64,000 nucleotides of DNA from Siphonodentalium dalli (lineage: Eukaryota > Mollusca > Scaphopoda > Gadilida > Siphonodentaliidae): contig CP136062.1 of the NCBI GenBank assembly GCA_032622095.1, forward strand, positions 12,489,710 through 12,553,709. Reading direction: 5' to 3'. This document shows, piece after piece, positions 46,085 to 57,112 of the stretch. The number at the start of each line of letters is the position of its first letter. The stretch's first letter is position 1. The position numbers were made by a program, and so were the translations under genes. Under the pieces are notes generated by a model. The model was not told where the DNA came from and made no database searches. It saw only the letters and a list, made by a program, of their open reading frames with translations.

Positions 46085-46500
46085 TGCCCCCGACTTGAAG
46101 TCGGCGGGTATATAGTCGACGTCTCCGTCCGTACGTACGTACGTCCATACATCCGTCCGTACAAACATTTTGCATTATTGTTCAGCAACCGCTGGGCAGA
46201 TTTAGCTGATATTTGGTATGGTGATAGAGTAGCATGGGGGAACAGCTACATGCATAGCGCGGGTTTCGTCCACCTATTTTCACCAGAGTTATGGCCCTTT
46301 TTTGACTTAGAAAATTCAATTTATTCCGTCCGTACAAACATTTTGCATTATTGTTCAGCAACCGCTGGGCAGATTTAGCTGATATTTGGAATGGTGATAG
46401 AGCAGCATGGGGGAACAGCTACATGCATAGCGCGGGTTTCATCCACCCATTTTCACCAGAGTTATGGCCCTTTTTTTACTTAGAAAATTCAATTTTTCTC
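46085..46500. repeat. Modular element: CCCCCGACTTGAAGTCGG head, GTCCGTACGTACG tract, two 173-bp modules
   Basis: The head ATGCCCCCGACTTGAAGTCG is a hairpin and is followed by GGGTATATAG and a GTCCGTACGTACGTACGTCC tract. Modules starting near 46150 and 46323 share GTCCGTACAAACATTTTGCA, TTCAGCAACCGCTGGGCAGA and GTTATGGCCCTTTTTTGACT. A third copy lies at 52125-52300. Confidence 0.88.
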
Positions 46501-46509
46501 TTGTTTTTA

Positions 46510-48812
46510 GCTCAACTTTACTTTGGATTTTACTCTTTGTATGACTAAATCCTTTAGCACGGGCTACAGGTCGTACCTTTAGTCTGATCATCATAAAATT
46601 TGTCATGAATGTTGATAATAACATGTAGATGGGAACGAGTCATTTTGGGGTCGTTCGGTCAAAAAACATGGCCACCAGCAGGCATCTTTGATTTTACTCT
46701 TTGTATGACTAAGTGCCACCGCAGACGCTACAATTAAAATCGTAAGTGGGGAAAATCGTAGGTGGAGAAATCGTAGCTTGCCCGCAGACGCTACGGTGCT
46801 GCGATGTTTGCAGCTACGATTTTATCCACGTGATCGATCACATGATAGCAAAACGTTAGACCACATTCTCCGCATTATGCAACTAAATACATATGCATGC
46901 CATGTATCTCAATTTTCTAAACTAACAATTTGATGTTGAAAGTTCAAGTGAAATTGAATATTTTTTTTATTTTGACATTTTTGTACCTGTCAACTCAACA
47001 GGCTCAGCTGCCCCAAATCCCCCAATTGAATTTCAACAATTGCGGCATCCCTCTACTCCTTGTCTGATGTGTGGTATAGGCCTGCACTGCCTGCCGTACC
47101 ACATTTCCACCAATGTGGCCTCGTTTTTGTAAGTGCAAGAAGTTTGTAAACTTTGCGCCATTTTTGAATGTTTTCTTTTCGTGGTATTTACAACATGACA
47201 AGTGCGACAGTGGTCATGTGACAGCTACGATCGCGCGCGTTGCCAAGGTCACGCCATGATTTTCCTGGTAAAATCAAACAGTGCTTGATTGCTACGATTT
47301 GGCTACGATATTGTCGTGGGCATGCGCATTGGATGCTTTCTCCTGCGATTTTCCCCACTTACGATTTTAATCGCAGCGTGTGCGGTGGCACTAAATCCTT
47401 TAGCACGGGCTACAGGTCGTACCTTTAGTCCGATCATCATAAAATTTGTCATGGCCGTTGAAATTGGAATGTAGATGGGAACGAGTCATTTTGGGGTCAT
47501 TCGGACAAAAAACAATGGCCGCCAGTGGCCATCTTGGATATCAAAATTCAATCCATTAGCACGGGCCACAGGTCGTACTGTTCGTCTGATCATCATGAAA
47601 TTTGTCATGGATGTTAATATTGACATGTAGATGGGAACGAGTAATTTTGGGGTGATTCGGCCTAAAAACATGCGGCCAGCAGCCATCTTGGATTTTACTC
47701 TTTGTATGACTAAATTCTTTAGCATGGGCTACAGGTCGTACCTTTAGTCTGATCATCATCAAATTTGTCATGGATGTTAATATTGACATGTAGATGGGAA
47801 CGAGTAATTTTGGGGTCATTTGGCCCAAAAATATGGCCGCCAGCAGCCATCTTGGATTTTACTCTTTGTATAACTAAATCCTTTAGCACGGGCTACAGGT
47901 CGTACCTTTAGTCTGATCATCATAAAATTTGTCATGAATGTTAATAATGTCATGTAGATGGCAACGAGTCATTTTGGGGGTCATTCGGTCAAAAAACATG
48001 GCCGCCAGCAGGCATCTTTGATTTTACTCTTTGTATGACTAAATCCTTTAGCACAGGCTACAGGTCGTACCTTTAGTCCGATCATCATAAAAATTTTCAT
48101 GGCTGTTGAAATTGGAATGTAGATGGGAACGAGTCATTTTGGGGTCATTCGGACAAAAACAATGGCCGCCAGTGGTCATCTTGGATTTCAAAATTCAATC
48201 CATTAGCACGGGCCACAGGTCGTACTGTTAGTCTGATCATCATGAAATTTGTCATGGATGATAATATTGACATGTAGATGGGAACGAGTAATTTTGGGGT
48301 CATTCGGCCAAAAAACATTGCCGCCAGCAGCCATCTTGGATTTTACTCTTTGTATGACTAAATTCTTCAGCACGGGCTGCAGGTCGTACCTTTAGTCTGA
48401 TCATCATAAAATTTGTCATGGCTGTTGAAATTGGAATGTAGATGGGAACGAGTTATTTTGGGGTCATTTGGACAAAAAACATGGCCGCCAGCGGCCATCT
48501 TGGATTTCAAAATTTAATCCATTAGCACTGGCCACAGGTCGTACTGTTCGTCTGATCATCATGAAATTTGTCATGGATGATAATATTGACATGTAGATGG
48601 GAACGAGTAATTTTGGGGTCATTCGGCCCAAAAATATGGCCGCCAGCAGCCATCTTGCTCTTTGTATGACTAAATCCTTTAGCACAGGCTACAGGTCGTA
48701 CCTTTAGTCTGATCATCATAAAATTTGTCATGGCCGTTGAAATTGGAATGTAGTTGGGAACGAGTCATTTTGGGGTCATTCGGACAAAAAACAATGGCCG
48801 CCAGTGGCTACA
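46510..48812. repeat. Satellite-like array, 155-165 bp modules, first block
   Basis: The phrase GTAGATGGGAACGAG recurs at about 46625, 47471, 47627, 47790, 47954 (variant), 48119, 48274, 48438, 48593 and 48751 (variant). Modules also share GATCATCATAAAATTTGTCA, CATTTTGGGGTCATTCGG and CATGGCCGCCAGCAGCCATC. Three module variants can be told apart: A (TTCAAAATTCAATCCATTAG lead), B1 (GTTAATAATGACATGTAG) and B2 (GGCTGTTGAAATTGGAATG). All ORFs reported in either strand across this block are translations of the repeat. Confidence 0.93.
46713..47391. mobile_element. Harbinger-like MITE (679 bp), TSD TAA, inside the array
   Basis: The ends GTGCCACCGCAGACGCTACA and ...GCAGCGTGTGCGGTGGCAC are inverted repeats extending, with gaps, through AAAATCGTAAGTGGGGAAAA and its complement. 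TAA at 46710-46712 and 47392-47394 restores the module sequence GTATGACTAAATCC when one copy is removed. A 3-bp TAA (TWA) duplication is typical of PIF/Harbinger elements. Confidence 0.88.
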
Positions 48813-49400
48813 GGGCAGAGTGCTTGGAATGTATTACTAGCGACCCTGAGCTGTCTTTCTTCTCGCAATGTCACTCTGACCCTCTCACTCTATGGGACGT
48901 CTGGTATCTCTATTCCCGGAACCGCCATCGCTCAAGGGAACTGCGTAATCTCGCACTTCTCCTGAACAAAACCACATATGCAAATAACTTGTGCTGCGCT
49001 CAATGTGGCTTGACATATAATAATGAAATTATACATGTAACGTTTGAGTGCTGTGCAGGAGTGTTGATTCGTCTTCGCGATATATTCTGGGAAAGAGTGA
49101 TTGATATACAGGGTATAGAGCAGTACGAGTTTTTAGCTTCCCTCTCGGGGGAGCAGCTTTCGTCACTTTTCCTAGGAAACGTAAACATTCTCGAAAGATA
49201 AAATACTTTGATTAATGTTGGAGACCTTATCATCGATGCTGCTGTCTTTCTTCTTCGTGCCTGCAACATTGTGAAGGGAGTACAGAATTACTAAAGATTG
49301 GATATTCTCAAATTTATCCGGCCGTGTACATATGTATAGTCTATTTCTCCATTAATTGTTATGTTGTGTAATATAATCTCTCCATATAGGAGGCAATAAA
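48813..49400 (+). mobile_element. 5'-truncated non-LTR retrotransposon tail
   Basis: The open frame up to the TAA at 49201 reads YRAECLECITSDPELSFFSQ, then LWDVWYLYSRNRHRSRELRN, NNLCCAQCGLTYNNEIIHVT, FECCAGVLIRLRDIFW and LSGEQLSSLFLG. The C-x2-C ... E-x2-H-x3-E/x-C pattern followed by R...FW..I...G...Y..LS.EQ is the C-terminal cysteine-rich end of CR1/L2/jockey-like ORF2. About 200 bp of 3' UTR with AATAAAG and a short TA-rich end follow. It interrupts a module of the array, with part of the module lost. Confidence 0.8.
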
Positions 49401-49824
49401 GATATATATGTAGGTGGGAACGAGTAATTTTGGGGTCATTCGGCCAAAAAACATGGTCGCCAGCAGCCATCTTGGATTTTACTCTTTGTATGACTAAATC
49501 CTTTAGCACGGGCTACAGGTCCTACTTTTTGTCTGATCATCATAAAATTTGTCAAGAATGTTAATAATGACATGTAGATGGGAACGAGTCATTTTGGGGT
49601 CAGTCGGCCAAAAAACATGGCCGCCAGCAGCCATCTTGGATTTTACTCTTTGTATGACTAAATCCTTTAGCACAGGCTACAGGTCGTACCTTTAGTCTGA
49701 TCATCATAAAATTTGTCATGGCTGTTGAAATTGGAATGTAGATGGGAACGAGTTATTTTGGGGTCATTTGGACAAAAAACATGGCCGCCAGCGGCCATCT
49801 TGGATTTCAAAATTTAATCCATTA
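49401..49824. repeat. Satellite-like array, second block
   Basis: Continues with about three modules (GTAGGTGGGAACGAG at about 49410, GTAGATGGGAACGAG at 49573 and 49739) of types B1 and B2, then an A lead broken by the TA-flanked element. Confidence 0.9.
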
Positions 49825-51051
49825 CTCTCCCCTGCCTAATAATAGTGATGGCCAAATAATAGTGATGGTGCACATTTTCGGGTGTTATTAATAATAGTGA
49901 TGGTGCCAAATAATAGTGATGGCGCACAATGATGGCATTTTACCATATTTCTACTATAAATGAAGCAGAATGTAGGCCTTAATTAATTTGGCATTGTTGG
50001 GCAAGTTCCCATGCATGCAAGTTGTTCTCATTGGCTCCTTTAATAATGACAGTAAGTAATTTGGTAACAGTACCAGTCTGAGTAAGGTAAAGTACTGTGG
50101 TGATTGTAGCCAGGTTGGGTGGAAGCAGGCACGGCTTTCTCAAAATCACAGCGAGGCTGCCAAGGAGGCCTCGCTAAATAATTTGCGAGGCTGCCTCACC
50201 TTTTTTGGGGCTGATTTTTTATAAACTCTAAAGATAGCCTTAAATTGGCTATTTTGACTAATTTGCTTTACTTCAATGTAAAGTGTTTATTTTGCAGGTT
50301 CTGATATTATAAGTTATGCTTAATATATTAAATATAATTCATAAATTGATATTTTTACACTGTTTGACAATAGGTGAACTTTGATAATTAAACTGCTTTG
50401 AATACACGGACATGTTATTGTATTGCTTTATTGCATAGATTTAAATACATGTTCCTGTGTACACACAGAAGCTACTGCGGTGTCGTAACTTTCCATTTAT
50501 AGCCAAAACCAGTCACGCATGTGTGCACACGACTCACAGCTTCTGTGTCTTCATGATAGCGCATAATTGGGTCACGATAACAGTATTGTTTGGAGAAGTC
50601 GGCCACGTCAAGTTAAATTAGTTCATCAGTTGTCACTCAGATTAGTTTCACTGATTATTTTATAATATAAGCCTGGTGATGTGATTTTAGCATTAAGTCC
50701 CGTTTTGATAGTAGAAGTCGGTTCCGTCCCAACGATAATTAGTTGTCACTGTGTGATTATAAGCTTTGATGAGTTGTAATTAACTGCGATAATCCGTCTG
50801 TTTATACACGGACATCATGATCTAGAGGCCTAAATCCTGTTAGGAATGAGATTCTCCCACATTCCTGTCAACTTGTCAAGTGCACTTCTATTTTTTTTAG
50901 TGAGCTGCACGTTTTTTCTAACTTTTTGACTGAAAATTCCGCGACTTTGCAAGAACTTTAAATAATCGTGATGGCGCCTAATAATCGTGATGCTGTCGTA
51001 TTTTTCTTTAAATAAATAAACGTGACGTCACGTTTATTTGGCAGGAGAGAG
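49825..51051. mobile_element. TA-flanked TIR element (1,227 bp)
   Basis: The ends CTCTCCCCTGCC and GGCAGGAGAGAG are inverted repeats, with TA at 49823-49824 and 51052-51053. Removing it with one TA restores the array phrase AATCCATTAGCACTGGCCAC. TAATAATAGTGATGG motifs repeat four times near the left end, and AATAATCGTGATGG twice near the right end. TA duplication fits a Tc1/mariner-type MITE. No transposase ORF. Confidence 0.85.
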
Positions 51052-51680
51052 TAGCACTGGCCACAGGTCGTACTGTTCGTCTGATCATCATGAAATTTGT
51101 CATGGATGATAATATTGACATGTAGATGGGAACGAGTAATTTTGGGGTCATTCGGCCAAAAAACATGGCCGCCAGCAGCCATCGTGGATGACTAAATTCT
51201 TTAGCACGGGCTGCAGGTCGTACCTTTAGTCTGATCATCATAAAATTTGTCATGGATGTCAACAATGACATGTAGATGGGAATGAGTCATTTTGGGGTCA
51301 TTGGGCCAAAAAACATGGTCGCCAGCAGCCATCTTGGATTTTACTCTTTGTATGACTAAATCCTTTAGCACAAGCTACAGGTTGTACCTTTAGTCTGATC
51401 ATCATAAAATTTGTCATGAATGTTAATAATGACATGTAGATGGGAACGAGTCATTTTGGGGTCATTCGGCCAAAAAACATGGCCGCCAGCAGCCAACTGG
51501 ATTTTACTCTTTGTATGACTAAATTCTTTAGCATGGGCTACAGGTCGTACCTTTAGTCTGATCGTCATAAAATTTGTCATGGATGTTAACGATGACATGT
51601 AGATGGGAAACGACTCATTTTGGGGTCATTCGGCCGAAAACATGGCCGCCAGCAGCCATCTTGGATTTTACTTTTCTCTT
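51052..51680. repeat. Satellite-like array, third block
   Basis: Four modules with GTAGATGGGAA(C/T)GA at about 51123, 51273, 51437 and 51600. The array ends at TTGGATTTTACTTTT near 51675. Confidence 0.9.
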
Positions 51681-51689
51681 CATATCTTA

Positions 51690-51873
51690 TAAAACGCATC
51701 ATTCTCTTTATATAACGCAACTACTCTTGGTATCAGTATAAAATACGATGGTATACCAGCATCTCAAGGCTAACTGAGATTTTGCACGGGGGGATCCCCG
51801 TGAGTAAGCCCAGTACCCACTTTTTGGACAAAAACGTGCACGTGCCCCCTGGGCTTACTGACGGGTGTATACG
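51690..51873. mobile_element. Truncated copy of the right end of the 57.5-62.2 kb element
   Basis: Shares GGCTAACTGA(G/A)(A)TTTTTGCAC, CAGTACCCACTTTTTG(G/A) and GGGCTTACTGACGGGTGTAT with 62040-62180, ending GTATACGGTA. Only the right-hand 180 bp is present. Confidence 0.8.
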
Positions 51874-51979
51874 GTAGTATTAGACATTCAACTTTCCACA
51901 TTCCTAATCACTCCATTGACAGTAATACATTAAATTATTCCCTTTCCAAGTTGAGCTACAGTGTCATTGACACTTTCAT

Positions 51980-52480
51980 TTGGGTTTCCATATGATAGCG
52001 TGAGCTTTGGTGGTACGATTGCAAATCCCTTATTTTTGTGGATCAGTTATATGAAAATACATGTCAAGTGCAAATTTGGGTATGATCTGATGATTTTTGC
52101 CAGATTTTCAACTTAGAAAATTTGTCCGTCCGTACAAACATTTTGCATTATTGTTCAGCAACCGCTGGGCAGATTTAGCTGATATTTGGTATGGTCATAG
52201 AGCAGCATGGGGGAACAGCTACATGCATAGCGCGGGTTTCGTCCACCCATTTTCACTAGAGTTATGGCCCTTTTTTGACTTAGAAAATTCATTTTTTTTC
52301 TAGTTTTTTGGGTTTCCAAATGATAGCGTGACCTTTGGTGGTACGATTGCAAATCCCGTATTTTTGTGGATCAGTTATATGAAAATAGATGTCAAGTGCG
52401 AATTTGGGTATGATCTGATGATTTTTGCCAGAGTTATGGCCCTTTTTTCAACTTAGAAAACTTTAATTTTTGCTTGTTTT
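51980..52480. repeat. Modular repeat copies (flank-module-flank)
   Basis: A block with CATATGATAGCGTGAGCTTT ... GGTACGATTGCAAATCCC (about 51988) recurs at about 52318. Between them lies a module of the 46.1-kb element (GTCCGTACAAACATTTTGCA at 52125). Each ends with GTTATGGCCCTTTTT(T) plus GACTTAGAAAA or CAACTTAGAAAA. Confidence 0.85.
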
Positions 52481-52484
52481 TGGG

Positions 52485-53750
52485 TTTCCGCTGGATTTGA
52501 ATGCGCTCACATCTGAGTGTTCCACCTACATATATAAGACTCCGTTCTACTAGGAAACACACCCCGTATTTTATTATCAGCCATATATGAATGGCAAAGA
52601 AGAATTAATTCAGTCATACTTGCACTGCAGCTTATCTACGATTTACCCCTCTGTTAACATGTTGTTTGCATTGTTTTATAATATTAGGTATTGTTTGATT
52701 AATTGGCAGTAATAATTAGTGATCGATGCATGCTCTTTTTCGATTCCGATTCCGTACTTTATTATATATAACACGTAAATCATGTCATTTCACTTCACTT
52801 TTATCGCATTGAAGTACACTTTATTCGTACCAAAGTACACTTTATTCATCACTGATTGTCAGAGTATCTAATATTCTAGCAAGTTCGGTTCACAATCTGC
52901 ATATTCATCTAGTTATAATTCATTTATCACTAATTGTTTAGTATTTTGTCGGCAAGCCATTGTGCAATTTCTTCACTATTTATCTATTCGTTACGCGATT
53001 GGTGGATTCCCTTTTAGCTCCGCCCCATGGCCTGTCACTCATATTAAACCGGCAGATTCAATCTTCTCGCTGGGTTGTGTTATTTGGTTAAATGATTTTT
53101 TAATTTTCGTTTCAACACAATTGGATTATTATGCTTCTGTACATTTCATTTAGCCTCCCATAATATTTGACTATTTTCTCCACATTGGACTGTGATTGGA
53201 AATGTTTCTCGGTCTAAATAATGATGAATATGCCAAATTAACAGAGTTTAAAATAGTTTTCACCATTAGCGACTCGTCGCCATCCATGTTTTCCTATACA
53301 TATGCAATCAGTACCGTAATTGGAAAGACCGGTGTTCTGCAACAAATAGTATCTCGGAATAGATGCACCTTTTTCAGAACACCAGTTCCCTTTAACACGA
53401 TGCTTAGAAACAAAATTCACAAAGTCACTAATATCGTGCAATTTCGTGATGGCCCTGATGGGACCTTCACGTACAGTGAAGTACATTGTTCAGGAACAGG
53501 TGATGATTAAGAAATATATTCCCTGTGTTATTCCCTGTCGAAACTTCAAAATGTTCCAAGGTTTTGTACTGGTGGAATATGATCTCTAAAAATACCACAC
53601 TTGGAAAACTCGAATCGCACAAGAACTTTAATAGGGAGAGGGTGCAGGACAAGTGATACCCAAACCAACTGATACTCAAGCCATAGGGAGATATCTCGAA
53701 ATCACCAATTTTGTCACGCTGCTGACTCACCAAATATTGGAAAATAAGCC
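52485..53750. other. No gene recognised; 104-codon ORF of unknown value
   Basis: The ORF at 53196-53510 (plus) begins MEMFLGLNNDEYAKLTEFKI and ends SEVHCSGTGDD. I recognise no domain, and no splice or polyadenylation context supports it. About 200 nt upstream a GATTGGTGG (inverted CCAAT) and a CTCCGCCCC box lie close together near 53000-53025, which could be promoter-like by chance. Confidence 0.25.
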
Positions 53751-53754
53751 GACT

Positions 53755-54730
53755 AGCTGTCTGCATCATTGGGAGCATGTATAAAGATTTGCATTGTTTA
53801 CTAATAGCACTGGGTTAACGGTATTCTCAGAATCCGACCAGAGATATCTCTCATCCGACGATGTCGCAAATATAGCACGTGCAGAGATGACTGTGTAACC
53901 TTTTAGGCTAGTTGTAAACCCCCTGTTTTGCGTTCACCATTAAAAGTGAGTTTGACAAAGAATGAAAAATTGAAACATGCCACACGGAAAGTATACTATA
54001 AACCGGGTTAGGGGGGGTAATTTATTTTAGTCTTTATTCTTCTTTTGATACTGGTTTGCACATTAAAGGCTGACCGATGAACCAAATGAGGACAAGTTAC
54101 CTAATCGCAAAATTACTCGTACGAAATCAAAATTTGCATTGTTTACGGCAGCACTGGATTACGGTATAATTTCATAATTCGGCAACGCAGCAAATTAAGG
54201 AGGATGTCAAGTGACCAATTTTTAATGGACATTTCCATGCAAATCTCTGCAGTAAAAGTTACAAATTGCAGATATTTCCGGGTGTGACTGCTGTGCGGTA
54301 TTGAAAACAATACACATTTATATGGCGGGTCGGATAAAATTTGTTCCATTGAGAAAGTTTATGTATTTTTTTTGTAATTCCAAAAATAAATTTAGAGCAA
54401 AAATTGCATATTTACCAAACCCAGCCGCCAGTTAAATGTTATGTCTGTTTAATCATATGGCTGCTGTAAATAGTTCCCAGACAATGTTTCATATATAACT
54501 TTTGTTGGTGTGGTTTGCATGGAAATCCCCATTCAAAAGGATTGGTCATTTGACTTCCCCCCTTAATAGCACTTGCTTCACGAGATATTCGGGGTTTTGT
54601 CACCCACCGTGACGGTTTTGCGGCACATCAAAACGTAGGATTGAAATGTGACAGGGAAAATACTAAATAGCCTACATGTGTTGCCTATAATATAAACCGG
54701 GGTTTGAGAATAATTTATTTGGGACTTTAA
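53755..54730. repeat. Diverged tandem blocks
   Basis: ATTTGCATTGTTTAC...GCACTGG(G/A)TTA-CGGTAT occurs at about 53789 and 54131. ATAAACCGGG(T/G)T...AATTTATTT...CTT(T)A(T/A)TCTTCT occurs at about 53998 and 54691. Confidence 0.6.
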
Positions 54731-54744
54731 TCTTCTATTTATAA

Positions 54745-55045
54745 AAGTTCTCCGACGGAAATTCCAATTTAATTTGGACAAGCTCCCCGGCCTAACAGAG
54801 GAGTTTGATACCGCTCCGGTTTCAGCTCGTGACATCATCGAAGTTTCCGCTCTCGCCACAGCGGAGTTACAGCTCTGGATTCAGCGGAGTTTCTGCCAAT
54901 TTGAACGGAGTTAGCTGTAATTACTACCGGAGTTTACAGCGGAGGAAAAACTCCTGTGTGCGGAGAACAGAGTTTTTAGCGGAGAGCGGAGAAAAAAACT
55001 CCGTTTTCCGGCGGAATTTCCGCTTGTAATTTGACAAGGTCCCTT
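54745..55045. repeat. CGGAG-rich segment bounded by a direct repeat
   Basis: About ten CGGAG (or CTCCG) pentamers fall in roughly 230 bp (54800-55020), many in AGCGGAG or CGGAGTT. The flanks CGGAAATTCCAATTTAATTT (54753) and CGGAATTTCCGCTTGTAATT (55012), each followed by G(G)ACAAG(C/G)TCCC, form an imperfect direct repeat. Confidence 0.65.
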
Positions 55046-55049
55046 ACCT

Positions 55050-56300
55050 GGTAAAGATACAGGAACTGAAAGTAGAACAGTCTAAGAATTCTGTCACAGA
55101 TAACTGGTCACACAGAATGATGTCCTTTCAAGAATGTAATATTCCGGTTATTTTAAAGATTCTGTTTATACATGTACCACTGTCTTATCGTGCATAACAG
55201 TGGCTATATGCAAAATCTACATTGAATTTTATTCATATTAACTGCATTGGATATCTAAAATTCTAAACATAATCAATTGAGATCCGCATCTAGCGACCAC
55301 GCACCTTGTATACAACCCATATATTGTCGATACAAATTACAAATTTATGTGATGATTAATCACCATCACAGGTTGTGATCCAATCACATCACGTCTATTT
55401 TGAAGGGCATACATCCAAAACTATGACAACTTTGTGCTTCAATTTTTGTGATTTCAGGCACTTTATCGTGTGTATCTAGACGCAAAAATGAGACGACACC
55501 AAATATTGCCAATTCGAAAATATCTGAATCAGTGTACCGTTTCGGTGTCGATCTTGAATTGGGTGACCGACATCGAATCTGGAATATTCGCAGGTCCCTA
55601 ATGCAAAATGTTTGTCACCACTTTGGTAAACATCGGAAATTGAACAGTTGGACCTTGTTCACTTTAAACTATGATTTCTCAGCAGGAAATTTACTAACTT
55701 TAAACTAAAAATAGACAGTATGACAATATTTGTTATGAAAATCCACGATATTAGCTCTGATAACAGTGATGCCTATACAGAAAATCCATTGGTGTCAGAC
55801 ATACAGATTTTAGTGTCGGACATACATATGTACATCTCTGAATTGAAAAAAAAAGGTAGTCAATGGCGCTTTCCACACATATACCTTAGTGGGAGGAGCT
55901 TACAGTTGCTAAGAGACGATGCGTCTGCAGAAACATTTAATTAGTTTATTAGTGCCTGTCCTTATTGTGTACAGTAAATTGGTTCCCGGATGAGATATAC
56001 ATTGTCTTTCCTCCACCTATAAACATACAATGTTGCGATATGGCCTTAAACCAAACCATAAACAAAATTTGAATATCTATATATCAAGACTGATGGCTAG
56101 TGTTTTATTTCGAATTGCAATTTGCATCATGATTAATGTCTGTCGCCATTTCAATTAGGTATATATTTGCTACTAGTCTTCAGTTTTTCATTACTTAACA
56201 TTTTATCTAATTCAAGTGCCACCTGACTCAAAAGAATTGTGGTCAAAACATTTTTTCCCAGTGAAATTCTGGTTTGATAGTGACTTGTCGTGCTCATGGA
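55050..56300. other. No gene recognised
   Basis: ORFs of 86 and 74 codons at 55448-55708 and 55720-55944 are unrelated to anything I know. No repeat structure was noticed. Confidence 0.4.
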
Positions 56301-56314
56301 TATAATCTAATGGC

Positions 56315-57112
56315 CAGTGTTCGCGCTGGACTGAAAAATCTTCTGGCCAAAAAAGTGGCCAAAATGAAATTTTTAGTGGCCAAATAAAAAAAGAATTGGT
56401 TAAATGTTTTTTTTTGCCAAATTAAAAAAAACTTTGGCCAAATTAAATCCTCATTTCTGGGCTCACAATTGATGACTAAATTATATTTTAAAAATATATA
56501 ACTCTCTGACTCAATGTCGCGTCGCTGACACCATGTTCACCAATTGATCAAGTAATGAGGTGTGTTAGTTATCATCGCTATTTTCGCCGAAATAAAACAA
56601 CAGTTTTGTTGCTTATTATCCTGAGGTGATAACTGTTGAAGACCTATTGTTGTATTAATAACCTTTATGTTGTTAAGCCCGATTGTTGTGATAAGACGGG
56701 AGGCAGTTTACGACACATTATGTAACTGACATGCCATCACTGGTACATCGAATTATAGGACAATTCATTTATTTATTTCATCTTACAGACTGCCTAATCA
56801 ACAAAATATGATATAACCAGTGCATATATTAAGGTTTTTGACGATTAGTAATCGCCTTAGTACAACCATCACCATTCAATCAACTCTCCCCTTGCAAAAT
56901 CAATTTGGGTTGTCATCGTATGATGTATCCGAAGTACGAAACCCACATGTCCGGAAACCACCAATATTTCTTTGCCTAACTTTGTCGATCTATTCAGCTC
57001 TTTTGAATTAGATTTCTGTTTCCATTTGTGGTGAAAAAAGTTTGACCAAATGAAATTTTTTGTGGCCTCTTTCGAAAAAAGTGGCCATTGGCCACCAACA
57101 GTGAGAACACTG
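56315..57112. mobile_element. Non-autonomous hAT element (798 bp), TSD CTAATGGC
   Basis: The ends CAGTGTTCGCGCTGGAC and CAACAGTGAGAACACTG are imperfect inverted repeats, with the 8-bp duplication CTAATGGC at 56307-56314 and 57113-57120. It belongs with the element at 11836-12819 (same CAGTGTTCGCGCTG start), but its subterminal repeats are TGGCCAAA-type rather than TTTGGCTAA. Confidence 0.93.

Noticed and set aside
46439-51598. Many ORFs reading MTNFMMIRLKVRPVA-like peptides on the minus strand
   Set aside because: They are translations of the 160-bp array modules in every frame, with stops and frameshifts at random.
53000-53030. Inverted CCAAT plus CTCCGCCCC as a promoter for the 104-codon ORF
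   Set aside because: Two short motifs in AT-rich DNA can occur by chance, and the ORF has no recognisable domain or transcript signals.
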